Of a DNA stretch of 32,514 nt, positions 16,695 to 25,800 are shown piece by piece. Made by a program: the position numbers and the translations under genes. Each line of letters starts with the position of its first letter. Position 1 is the stretch's first letter. Source of the stretch: an uncultured Fibrobacter sp. Lineage in GTDB: Bacteria; Fibrobacterota; Fibrobacteria; Fibrobacterales; Fibrobacteraceae. The stretch lies in assembly GCA_946407235.1 (NCBI GenBank), contig CAMJNF010000010.1:1-32514 (forward strand), read 5' to 3'. The notes beneath the pieces are model-generated. The model was given only the letters and a program-made list of their open reading frames with translations, searched no databases and was not told the origin of the DNA.

Positions 16695-18587
16695 CTATTT
16701 TAAACGCAAAACTTGCATTGTAGTGTGATTGTTGACACTTGCTTTGATGATGTAATTGCCTGCTGTGATAGATTGCAAACTTAAATTGTGAACTCCTGCC
16801 GAAATATGACCTTGTAAAAGCGTTGCTACGCGGTGGCCCGTCATGTCAAAAATGGTGACCGAGGCATTTCCGTTAGCCGTTGTAGAAAGTGACAAATTTT
16901 TGCCTTTTACTGCGAAGCTTATGTTGTTTGAAGTTCTGGAAACGCGCCTTTGATCGGAATTGTGTATGGTGATTTTGTCCCAACCCGGCATGTTGTCGAG
17001 AGCGATAATGCGTTCGCTATCAAGATTCTTTTTCCACATTTCTGTGGGTGTTTTTTCCAAGAAGTTTCCGCTCCATGTTTGGCTCCAGGTCATCCAATAG
17101 CTCCAATAGGCTTTATCTTCGGCAATGCTATCGATGTCCGGAATGGCTCCGTTTTCGCTGAGTGCAATCATCTTGCTTGTGCCGACATCGCTTACGATTT
17201 TGTTGAAATAGTTTGCTCCAGAATTGTGATTGTTGAGCGGGTCGTAAATATCAACGGCTACAATGTCGACGTATTCGTCACCGGGGTACCATGCTGCATT
17301 GAGCGCGCTGTAATCGTAACCGTATTTCGGATCGGTGTTGATGTTCCAAACCCAAATCAAGTTGGTGAGTTTGTTTGTGACAACCATGCGGTTGAATACC
17401 AAACGATAAAGTTGTACGTAACATTCCGGGCTGCCTGCACCCCACCAGAACCAGCCACCGCTTGCTTCGTGGAGCGGACGCCAAACAACAGCGATTCCCT
17501 TGTCTTGCAGTTGCTTGAAGTAACCTGAGACGATATCGATGTCTGCAACAATGTCTTTGTATTCTTGAGAGGCTTCGTTTATTTCTTTGCACTGTTCACC
17601 TTTGAAAGCCTTGGTGTAGTTAAAGCATGTGTTGCTTTCGGAAGTTCCTTGAACGCCGTCCGTGCAACCGCTAGCGTTGAAACCGTTATTGGGATAGGTG
17701 TCCTTGGTGTAGAATACCGTGTCATTCCCGACTTTCCAATGCCAAGTGTAAGTCGGGATGCCGCCCATTTTCCAGAGTTCTTCGGTCATGGCGAGGTTGT
17801 TTTCGGTATAGCCCTTAAACCAGCCTTCTTCATGATGCCCGCCTGTTGCAAAAAGCATGTCGAAGCCGCCAATAGCGGGGTAGTAGCCACTCCTCTTGTA
17901 GAATTCGGCGATATCTGTTTGACCTTTCCATGAAACTTCGGCATCGTTGTACTTGCAGGAATCTGCTGGAGTGCATTCGCCAGGTTTCAAAAGTTTCATG
18001 TTGCCGTAATCGTAATTGAAATTCTGGTCGCTGATCATCATACCGCTGATGGTCTTTTTCATAAAGTTCTCGCGCAAGAACGAGAATACTTTACGAGCGG
18101 ATTCAGAAGCGCTTGGCGTGACAGGGGCTGTTCCGGTTTTGAATTCCGGATCAGGATGTTTTTCGACGGTGATGTAGTCAACGCCGATGGATTGGTTGCC
18201 AACTGTAATCTTGTTTTCGCCAGCTTTCATCTTTGCTGAAGCGCTGATGACATAGCTGGAATCGCAGTTGCGCGGAGTTGTTAGCATGGAACCTGCATCA
18301 ATGCCGTTCACTACGATTTTGGAGGTAATCCAGTCGTATTGCTTGATGAACACTTTTGTGGTAATGTCGTAAACGGCGGTCTCTTCGACTTTGACCGTAA
18401 ACGTGATGCCACTTGCATCGGCGGGTTTGGCGTATTTGCCGCCCGAAAATTCTGCGCCTTCTGCAACGGTTGCTCCGCTCAAATCTTCGGCTTCGTAAGT
18501 TGTCGGAGCCGCGTAAACTGCTGTTGTTGCGACGGCTGTGGCAAAAGCCACTGCGGAGCCCACGCCCGCGATTAATTTAAATCCCAT
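16695..18587 (-). CDS. Secreted CBM35-GH26 beta-mannanase with C-terminal sorting-like tail
   Basis: This 630-residue exported enzyme hydrolyses beta-1,4-mannan. A signal peptide covers about residues 1-27, ending AVYAA. A CBM35-type module follows (about 28-143: TYEAEDL, ITFTVKVEETAVYDI, GVDYITVEK). The GH26 domain spans about 160-540, with acid/base Glu 374 in WRPLHEASGGWFWWG and nucleophile Glu 478 in ALSENGA. The last 75 residues (SVTIFDMTGHRVATLL, TAGNYIIKA) form a beta-rich tail like type IX secretion C-terminal domains. The frame is open to a GTG at 18596, but the ATG at 18587 is better spaced from GGAG. It is the last of three mannanase genes on this strand. Confidence 0.92.
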   Translation of the reverse strand: MGFKLIAGVGSAVAFATAVATTAVYAAPTTYEAEDLSGATVAEGAEFSGGKYAKPADASGITFTVKVEETAVYDITTKVFIKQYDWITSKIVVNGIDAGSMLTTPRNCDSSYVISASAKMKAGENKITVGNQSIGVDYITVEKHPDPEFKTGTAPVTPSASESARKVFSFLRENFMKKTISGMMISDQNFNYDYGNMKLLKPGECTPADSCKYNDAEVSWKGQTDIAEFYKRSGYYPAIGGFDMLFATGGHHEEGWFKGYTENNLAMTEELWKMGGIPTYTWHWKVGNDTVFYTKDTYPNNGFNASGCTDGVQGTSESNTCFNYTKAFKGEQCKEINEASQEYKDIVADIDIVSGYFKQLQDKGIAVVWRPLHEASGGWFWWGAGSPECYVQLYRLVFNRMVVTNKLTNLIWVWNINTDPKYGYDYSALNAAWYPGDEYVDIVAVDIYDPLNNHNSGANYFNKIVSDVGTSKMIALSENGAIPDIDSIAEDKAYWSYWMTWSQTWSGNFLEKTPTEMWKKNLDSERIIALDNMPGWDKITIHNSDQRRVSRTSNNISFAVKGKNLSLSTTANGNASVTIFDMTGHRVATLLQGHISAGVHNLSLQSITAGNYIIKASVNNHTTMQVLRLK

Positions 18588-18614
18588 AACATACACTCCA
18601 ACTTTTTTGTATTG

Positions 18615-18654
18615 TCATCCCTACGTCATCCTCGAAGCGAAGCGTAGGAGACCC
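18615..18654. repeat. Dispersed palindromic repeat, GAAGCGAAGCG type
   Basis: The sequence GTCATCCTCGAAGCGAAGCGTAGGAGACCC resembles a widespread intergenic repeat of the GTCATCCT...GCGAAGCG...AGGA form. Outer arms CCTACG (18620-18625) and CGTAGG (18643-18648) pair. It lies in the 123-base gap between the two GH26 genes. Confidence 0.6.
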
Positions 18655-18678
18655 ATTTTTTCTTGTATTTACATTGTC

Positions 18679-18698
18679 ATTCCCGCGGAGGCGGGAAT
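18679..18698 (-). repeat. ATTCCCGC/GCGGGAAT palindromic repeat, possible terminator
   Basis: A perfect 8-bp stem (18679-18686 with 18691-18698) with a GGAG loop is followed by ATCTCC. It stands 12 bases beyond the stop of the upstream GH26 gene on the minus strand, so it may end or stabilise that mRNA. A near copy lies at 20623-20643. Confidence 0.75.
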
Positions 18699-18710
18699 CT
18701 CCATTTTCTC

Positions 18711-20519
18711 TTACTTTACCAGAATTCTTCCGTTCTGTGCAAATCCTTTTCCTTGCACTTTCACGATGTACTGCCCGACAGCAATTCCATTCAAGTTGAT
18801 GCTTGCGTTTGTTCCATTGATGGCGCAGTTCATCACCTGGTTGCCTTGCATGTCGAAAATCGCGACTCTTGCGGTAGCACCCGCAGCAATTGCGCCCGGA
18901 ACGCTAATCTGCAAATTCTTTCCAATTACAACCAAATTAGCGGTAGCCTTTGCCGTAGCCACGATGTTCTTGATTCCCGTTGTCGGCGGCGTGACGATTT
19001 CGTACTTGTCCCAACCCGGCATATCTTCGAGAGTCAAGGTGTATTCGTTGTTCATCACTTTTTTCCAGCTTTCTGCATTGTTGTCGTTTGCCCAGCTTTC
19101 CATGGCGTAATCGCCATACCATGGCATGAACCAGCTCCAGTTCGCGCCATCGGCCTTCATCTCGTCAGGGTAGGGCACAGAACCGTTTTCGCTGAGCGTT
19201 ACAATCTTTCTGCCGCCGAACATTTCCTTGACGGTTTCGAAACTTCCGACAAGGCTGGAGTGGTTGGATTCGCGCGGGTAGTAATAGTAGTCGCGGCCAA
19301 CAACATCCACGTATTCATCGCCCGGATACCAGTCGAGAGCATCGCTTGCTTCGTCGGTAGTCCACACCCAAATCAAGTTGTGCAAACCTTTCTGGTTCAC
19401 AAAAATATCGAACATGAGCTTGTACAAAGCAACGCATGGCTTTGCTCCATCGGTGCCCCACCAGAACCACTTTCCGCTTGCTTCGTGAAGCGGGCGCCAA
19501 AGAACAGCGACACCTTCTTTTTGCAACGTCAAAAGCGAGTCGGCAATCATTTCCATGTCGCGGACCATGGCCTTGTATGCATCGCTATCTGTTTTCCACT
19601 TGCCGGTGGCTTCATCGTAAGCTTTGTTGATGCTGAACTCGGTGTAAGAGGTTTCGTTGCCTGATTTTGTGTAGAACGCTTCGATTTCGTGCGTCGGGTC
19701 TTTCCAATGCCAGTTGAATTGCGGAATGCCGCCTGCTTTCCAAACGGTCTTTGCCATTTCTAGCGAAGCGTGTGTGTAGCCCTGATACCACAGTTCTTCA
19801 GAATTCTTGCCGGAGGCGTGCAAAAAGTCAAAACCAACCAGAACTACGTTCTTGCCGCTTGCATCGTGAATGTATTTGAGCTCGGTTTGCGTTTCGTAGT
19901 TTTGCGGGGTGTACTGGCCGTTGTTTTCGAACGGGCGTTCCGTCATGACGCCGCTAATCACGTGCTTGCCGAAATTGTTGAGCAAGAAGTTGTAGAGCTT
20001 CTGTGCGCTTTCGGTCGGTTTAGGCGTGACAGGATTCGGGGAGATGCTCCACGGGCTGGCTTCGTATTCCGTGAGTTCGATGTAGTCGAGATTGACGTAA
20101 CCCCAGCTGTGGACGATGCCTATTTTGTTTTCGCCTGCGGTGAGCTTGATTTTGCCCGCCCCTTTGATAGTCGTGAATTCGTCAGAAATTCCAAAAGAAA
20201 TCTGCCCCGCAGAAACGCCATTGACGGTCAAGTTCTGGATTTTGCTGCCGGATTCCGTTGGCAATTGGTAATGTGCCCAAAGCGTGTAATAGCCTGTTGC
20301 GGGAACAGTCACTTTGAATTCCAAATTGCCGTCTTTCATATCGACGAACTTTCCGCCCGAAGCTTTCGCATCGGTAACAACAAGAACCTTGTGGTCATCG
20401 GCGAGGACGGCGTCTTCGGCTTCTAAACGGATGGGGGTGGCCGCAAAAGCGGTGCCTGCGAGTGCTGCGACAGTTGCCGTAGCGACAAAATTTGTGTAGT
20501 TAAAGTGCTTCATAAACAT
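18711..20519 (-). CDS. Secreted CBM35-GH26 beta-mannanase with C-terminal sorting-like tail
   Basis: This 602-residue exported enzyme has the same layout as its neighbour: signal peptide (about 1-27, ending TAFAA), CBM35-like module (about 30-152, with RLEAEDAVL, YYTLWAHYQLP and VNLDYIELT), and a GH26 domain (about 165-510). The acid/base is Glu 346 in WRPLHEASGKWFWWG and the nucleophile Glu 444 in TLSENGSV. The C-terminal tail contains ARVAIFDMQGNQV and GQYIVKV. The catalytic domain differs clearly from the other GH26 copy, with several insertions and deletions, so this is an old duplication and the two enzymes may prefer different mannans. The start ATG has GGAG seven bases upstream. The GH5 gene lies 136 bases upstream. 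Confidence 0.92.
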   Translation of the reverse strand: MFMKHFNYTNFVATATVAALAGTAFAATPIRLEAEDAVLADDHKVLVVTDAKASGGKFVDMKDGNLEFKVTVPATGYYTLWAHYQLPTESGSKIQNLTVNGVSAGQISFGISDEFTTIKGAGKIKLTAGENKIGIVHSWGYVNLDYIELTEYEASPWSISPNPVTPKPTESAQKLYNFLLNNFGKHVISGVMTERPFENNGQYTPQNYETQTELKYIHDASGKNVVLVGFDFLHASGKNSEELWYQGYTHASLEMAKTVWKAGGIPQFNWHWKDPTHEIEAFYTKSGNETSYTEFSINKAYDEATGKWKTDSDAYKAMVRDMEMIADSLLTLQKEGVAVLWRPLHEASGKWFWWGTDGAKPCVALYKLMFDIFVNQKGLHNLIWVWTTDEASDALDWYPGDEYVDVVGRDYYYYPRESNHSSLVGSFETVKEMFGGRKIVTLSENGSVPYPDEMKADGANWSWFMPWYGDYAMESWANDNNAESWKKVMNNEYTLTLEDMPGWDKYEIVTPPTTGIKNIVATAKATANLVVIGKNLQISVPGAIAAGATARVAIFDMQGNQVMNCAINGTNASINLNGIAVGQYIVKVQGKGFAQNGRILVK

Positions 20520-20587
20520 TCCATATCTCCATCTCTAAATCTATATTCTTGGGCTTCAAATTCAAAGATTTTTGTTGTGAACTAAAA

Positions 20588-20609
20588 AGTCCCGGACATC
20601 GTCGGGACT
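20588..20609. repeat. Palindrome after GH5 mannanase gene
   Basis: AGTCCCG (20588-20594) pairs with CGGGACT (20603-20609) over an eight-base loop. It forms a pair with the repeat that follows 13 bases on. Confidence 0.55.
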
Positions 20610-20622
20610 CCCTAGCATTGAC

Positions 20623-20643
20623 ATTCCCGGCTTGACCGGGAAT
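20623..20643 (-). repeat. ATTCCCGG/CCGGGAAT palindromic repeat, possible terminator
   Basis: An 8-bp perfect stem (20623-20630 with 20636-20643) with a five-base loop is followed by CTCC. It is the same repeat family as the one at 18679 and has the same position, just past the stop of a mannanase gene on the minus strand. Confidence 0.72.
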
Positions 20644-20655
20644 CTCCTTTTAAGA

Positions 20656-22545
20656 CTATTTGATGATCACTGGCTGCGTTGCCGTGAGACCTGCACTTTT
20701 CATGCGAACGATGTACTGTCCCTTTGGCATGTCAGCAAGGCTGAATGCATAGTTGCCTGCACCGAGTTTTCCGCTAAAGAGCGTTGCGATGCGCTTGCCG
20801 TTCATTGCAAATACGTCGACGCTCACGTTGCCTTGATCCTTTGTGGAAAGCATGACATTGCTGCCCTTGATGCTGAACTTCGAATTGGCGCTAGTTCTCA
20901 TCTTGGTGATCGTGGTCTGTTTTCCATAAACGTAGTTTTCGTCGAACACAATCTTGATTTCGGGAATCATTTCTTCGGTGTTCTCGTAGCCACGCTTGAA
21001 GGCATCGTACTTGTCTTTGTTGAAGTCAAAGAGCGTCGTGGCGCCAGCCTTGATGTCATCGTAAATGATGGTGCCTGTGTAGCCCGCGGCATAGTTCGCA
21101 AACGTGATGCTGAGCGTCTTGTTGCGGTCGGCATGTTCCGAAATATCAATGGAGCAAGTGACTTTTTCGCCGGCGGGAACCTTGCAGCTGCCGCTCGTTT
21201 CGGTCCATGTCCAGGAATCCGTGAGCTTGAAAATCAAGTAGAGATCTGCGTCAGATGTTCCGTTGTTCTTGGCTGTCCAAGTGAACGTTGTCGCCTTGGA
21301 CAAGTCCCAGCCGCCCTTGTTTTGGTATTCCACCTGTGCGTTGTCACCACCGTAAGTCACGGCCATCATGCCGTTGCCGCCATCGCCGCCTTCAATGTTT
21401 ACGTCCTTGATCTTGATGCTTGCTTCTTCTTTTGCGGCAAGAGCCGTCATTGCCTTGAGTGCCGGGTCAATCGTGTAGCTGTAACCGCCGAACTGAGAAT
21501 CGGTCTTGTCGCCAATATACTGCCAGGCGAGAGCACCTGCGTAGCCGCCGTCAAAAGCCTTGCGGTAGCATTCTTCAGTTGAAATTTCGGTCTTAGCTGC
21601 AAAATTACTTCTGTAAGTATCACCTGCCCAACCGCTAGCCGGGAATTCCCCGATAATCATCGGCTTGGAATCGTAGCTGTACTTAGTTGCTAATTGGGCG
21701 GCCGTGTTTACGAACGGGCTGATATTATCGTCCTGGTAATACGGATAATAGTGCGTCTGGAAAAAGTCGAGCGTACCCTTGGCTTCGCCACCTGCTTCGA
21801 TGAGCGCTGCGTCATTCCAGTACTTCTGATACTTGATGTTCACGCTGCCAGTAGAAACGAGAAGATCCGGGTTTGTCGTGTGGATGGCTGCTGCAACCTT
21901 GTTCGTAAACTTCTGGATTTTGGCAAGCGCCATCTTCTTTGTAGTCCAGCCGCTGCATTCGCTAGTCATGCCCTCGGGTTCGTTAAAGACTTCCCAAGTC
22001 ATGAGCGCTTTGTGGTTGCCAATGGCTTTCACGACTGGAATCAAAACGTTGTCTATAAAAGCTTTGGTGCCCGCGTCTTCGAAAAGCAATTCGTTTGCCG
22101 TGATGTCGAGCTTTTCGTTGTAAAGACCCCACTGGTTCGGTTCCATCAAGTTATGGCTGAAAAGGCACATCGAAACCATCACGCCGTATTCCTCGGCGAT
22201 GTCCAAAGCCTTCTTCATGTTCGCGATGGTGTTTTCCTTCGGGCCCGTGACCAAATGCGTCGTTTCGTCAATCGTCGGGCTTTGGCTCATGTTGTTGAAA
22301 AGCCACCAACGAATCGCGTTGCCGCCCGCAGCACGTGTGCCCTCGACAGCCTTGCGCCATGCGTTTTCGTCAAGCGGAGATGCGCCCACGTCGGAGTTGT
22401 AGTCGCTCCACGCGAGGTTTGTGCCCGAGAAGAAAATCTTCTTGCCGTTATATTGTAAATCCGTGCCACTTACAGTAAGGCCCGGAGCCGCGAATGCGGC
22501 CGTTCCGAGGAGTGATGCAGCGATAAAAGTCTTGAAGCGATTCAT
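20656..22545 (-). CDS. Secreted GH5 beta-mannanase/endoglycanase with C-terminal beta-sandwich and sorting-like tail
   Basis: This 629-residue exported glycoside hydrolase has a signal peptide at about residues 1-20 (AAFAA). The GH5 barrel spans about 22-370 and includes Arg 79 (NAIRWWLF), the acid/base Glu 189 in TWEVFNEPEGM and the nucleophile Glu 300 in MIIGEFPASGW. A beta-sandwich module at about 375-510 (FTWTAKNNGTSDADLYLIFKL, TIIYDDIKAG) resembles carbohydrate-binding modules. The last 75 residues (VSVDVFAMNGKRIATLF, GQYIVRM) match the tails of the two GH26 enzymes. Mannanase activity is inferred from the GH26 neighbours and the GH5 sequence style; a beta-glucanase role is not excluded. 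GGAT precedes the start. Confidence 0.88.
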   Translation of the reverse strand: MNRFKTFIAASLLGTAAFAAPGLTVSGTDLQYNGKKIFFSGTNLAWSDYNSDVGASPLDENAWRKAVEGTRAAGGNAIRWWLFNNMSQSPTIDETTHLVTGPKENTIANMKKALDIAEEYGVMVSMCLFSHNLMEPNQWGLYNEKLDITANELLFEDAGTKAFIDNVLIPVVKAIGNHKALMTWEVFNEPEGMTSECSGWTTKKMALAKIQKFTNKVAAAIHTTNPDLLVSTGSVNIKYQKYWNDAALIEAGGEAKGTLDFFQTHYYPYYQDDNISPFVNTAAQLATKYSYDSKPMIIGEFPASGWAGDTYRSNFAAKTEISTEECYRKAFDGGYAGALAWQYIGDKTDSQFGGYSYTIDPALKAMTALAAKEEASIKIKDVNIEGGDGGNGMMAVTYGGDNAQVEYQNKGGWDLSKATTFTWTAKNNGTSDADLYLIFKLTDSWTWTETSGSCKVPAGEKVTCSIDISEHADRNKTLSITFANYAAGYTGTIIYDDIKAGATTLFDFNKDKYDAFKRGYENTEEMIPEIKIVFDENYVYGKQTTITKMRTSANSKFSIKGSNVMLSTKDQGNVSVDVFAMNGKRIATLFSGKLGAGNYAFSLADMPKGQYIVRMKSAGLTATQPVIIK

Positions 22546-22761
22546 GAAATATCCTTATTTTTTCCTGAAACTAGATTTTTAACGATGAAATAGGGCAATC
22601 CCGATTTTTGGGTGTTGACAAAATTTGTGGAAAATGTCCACACTCCCAAACATCCTAGATATCATCTATAGAAAAATAGATTCGGTATGTGAGTTTTATA
22701 CTGAATTGTAAGCGTTTTAGCTGTTTTGAGTGAGATTTAAGTGACTCGCCGCACAGGTATA

Positions 22762-22789
22762 AAAAAGCTCCCCGGTGGGGGAGCTTTTT
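22762..22789 (-). terminator. Terminator of the pilin/adhesin operon
   Basis: Stem GCTCCCC/GGGGAGC is extended by A-T pairs to 12 bp (22762-22773 with 22778-22789), with a GGTG loop. It stands 17 bases past the stop of the giant gene on the minus strand. Confidence 0.9.
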
Positions 22790-22806
22790 AGAGTTTTTAA
22801 TTGTTG

Positions 22807-25800
22807 CTACCAATTTTCGTCATTTAGTTTCCAGTTGAGAGGCTTTTCTGGTTTTAGGTAAATTGTGCATATTCCCTTAGGCTGTACTCTGACCCAGTTG
22901 TCACAGGGGTGAGATATGGTTGTTGTTGTTCCATCGCAGTTTGTTAGCGTAATGGAAACTGGCCTTGCTGGAGCCCACCAACATCCAATTTTTAATGATT
23001 GTGATTTGGTCATCGTATATTTAATGCATTCTCCTGCTTGAGTGTCTACTAGTTGATCGTTTACTAATACGGTCGAGTTCCCGTCATTGCAATTTAGAGC
23101 GTTGCCGCTACTGCTGCTCTTTGCAGAACTGCTGCTTACAGAGCTGCTGCTCTTTGCAGAACTACTACTGCTTACAGAACTGCTGCTCTTTGCAGAGCTG
23201 CTACTGCTTACAGAGCTACTGCTACTTTCAGAGCTGCTGCTGATTTCAGAACTGCTACTGCTTTCAGAGCTGCTGCTGACACTAAAGTGACATGTAACAG
23301 GTATTTGGGTGCCTTTGGTTATGGTTATCGTGTGATTTTTTTCATCTCCGCCATAGGAGAACTGGATTTGATCATTGTCTTTGTAATTTCCAGATCCGTC
23401 AACGCTAGCAGGATTGATTTCATACTTGCAATCTTCTTTTTTCGGACATCCTTTGGCTTTTGTTTTTATGGTAATAGTCGTGCCATCTACTTTTTCTACT
23501 GTGCATGAACTGATTTCTAGATTATCATGAGGACCAGAACCTTCTGCAACTGTAAATGTGCTTTGGCATTCTGTAAATTTATTATCAGGGCTATAGAGTC
23601 TTATATTATAGCTTTTTCCGGCTTCCAAAGTGGGCATGTCATTTTTGGCAATGTTGATATAGCATCTTTGAAGTGCGATCGGTTGCATTTGTTGTGGCAC
23701 TGTGGGAACCACAGGCGGAACCACAGGCGGAAAGCCGTTATTGCTGCAGGTTCCGCTTATAATCGGTTGATTATCTAAGCCATCTATTGCAACTTCATAG
23801 GTGCAACCCATACAGTTGTCTAATGTTGACCTGAACTCTATAGAATTCTGGGGAATTTCTAGGTTGTCTCCGGGTTTTTCAATATTGCAGGCTGGGGTAA
23901 AACTTGTGTTTCCTCCAGTGCAGCTTACGGCATCGAAATAGTCAGAACCATCTGCTTTCAGTTTGAGAGTATAATTCCATTGATTCCACAAGCCACTGAT
24001 TTCTTTGGGTATGGTTATAACTGCTGTTTCGTTACCATATACAGAAATGTCGCTTCTGCTGATTTCATAGGTCTTTTGTTCAAGGCCTCTTTGGGCGGTA
24101 ACCAAGTAACTGTCTACACCGTCTCTGTTGTTTATATTGGCGGTGATTTCAATGTATGAGGTGGTTTGACTGCCGCCCCAATTGCCGCCAAAGAATGGCC
24201 AAGGGAAGCCGGATTCCTTTACCTTTTCTTCTGCCTTGCAGCTCTTGATGCGAACCGCTGTTTCGCATATGGACGTGACACTTTTTACTGTTACGGTGCT
24301 GCTTCCTTTATTTTCGAAGTGAACCTTCTTTACTTTGGAAATGTCAAACCCCGTTGCTTCTGTATCGAATTCGGTGATGTCGAAAGTCCTCGATTCATTG
24401 GTCATGAATACATGTTCACTGGGGTAAAGTTCGTCATTTTTACCTTCGCTATATAGCCATCCCCATAATTCGCTTCCGTTGGGATTTTCTACGTCAACCT
24501 TAATTTTGGCGCTACGCATGTTTATAGCTCTACTGAATGTAACAGACTGTTCTTCTGAAGGGTCAAGAGAAACTTCGCCTTTAAGGGATTCTACTGTGGA
24601 GCAGACGTATTGCGGTCCGGTCCAGAACACACCGCAATGAGCACTGTCGGTTGCCCACATGTTTGCTTCGGTATTGGAGCTGTTTCCGCAATCAAGGCTG
24701 ACCTTGGCGGTATATACATCGTTTCCTTCATTGTCCGTGTAACCATGTTTTCCGCTGCTTGTTTCATTGAACCAAAAACCTTTGCTGTCGCATGTGGTGT
24801 AACCGGAGTTATCGGCATCGCATGCATCGTCGCCTTTGTAGTGGTACAATTCGGTGCAATCGTTCTTGTTCCAGCCCGACCATCCAGAATAGCCGACCCA
24901 TGGTTTGATATACATGACTGACGGTATGACGCCGTATTGGGATACGGCTGAGAACGAACATTTAATCGTAGGGTATGTATCGATGCAATCGTAGTTTTGG
25001 CTCTTCCAACCGATACCGTAAACTTTAAATTTGGGGCTTGCTATACGGAATCCCACATGAGGCCCTTTTAAGTCATCGGCCCAAATGCCGAGATCGAATT
25101 TGGTGGTTGTCTTGGTGCTTTCGTTACCTTTGAAGAGCGTGATTGTTATGTCGTTAGCGGAAATTTCGGCTTCAATCATGACCATGTCTTCTTCGGTGAC
25201 ATGGAGCGGGAGGGCTTCTTCTCTGCATGTATTGGCACTTACATTGCATATACGCACATTTGCGTAGCCGTAATTGTCTATAAACGCATTGAGCGTGATA
25301 TAGCTTGTCGCTTCGGCGTTGGCTCCGAGCAAGAAACCGGATTCCTTGCTATCCTTAGGCAATCGTACCAAGGCTTTCAATGTTCCGTGTGTGCCTGCAG
25401 CGGCATTGACGGTGCTCATGATGGTGACATCGCTGTTCTTGAAGACTGTTATGATACCGTTACCATAATCAATCATGTCCATTGTTCCTCGGACCAGGTG
25501 CCACTTGGCATCGGGGAATTTACTTACTGTCGCAGATGCCGAAGAACATTGATCATCGGGGGCGCAGTTGTCGATGCAGTATTCTTTCTTTTCATCTTCA
25601 GGGAAATCCTGACATGCGGTGGCTTTGCTCTGGAACTTGTCGAAGAAGCAGTGTTTGTCCACTTCGTTGAACATCACGGAGATGACGGTTTCATTGTCTT
25701 GTAATGTAAACGGATCAGTAGTTTCGGAGTTCCAGTGTTCGCCGGGGCAGTGTGGACCATCGCATTTCCAATATTTGAAATTCTTGTTGTCGCTGTAGGA

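Noticed and set aside
22615..22645. TTGACA at 22615 on the plus strand and the small GTGGA/TCCAC palindrome after it
   Set aside because: No suitable -10 follows and no plus-strand gene lies downstream; the palindrome stem is only five bases.
23090..23280. CRISPR-like regular repetition
   Set aside because: The repetition is of serine codons within a coding frame, without unique spacers of constant length.
23087..23290. Leu-rich reading frame on the plus strand opposite the serine tract
   Set aside because: It is the complement of the serine-codon repeat and has no ribosome-binding site or family resemblance.
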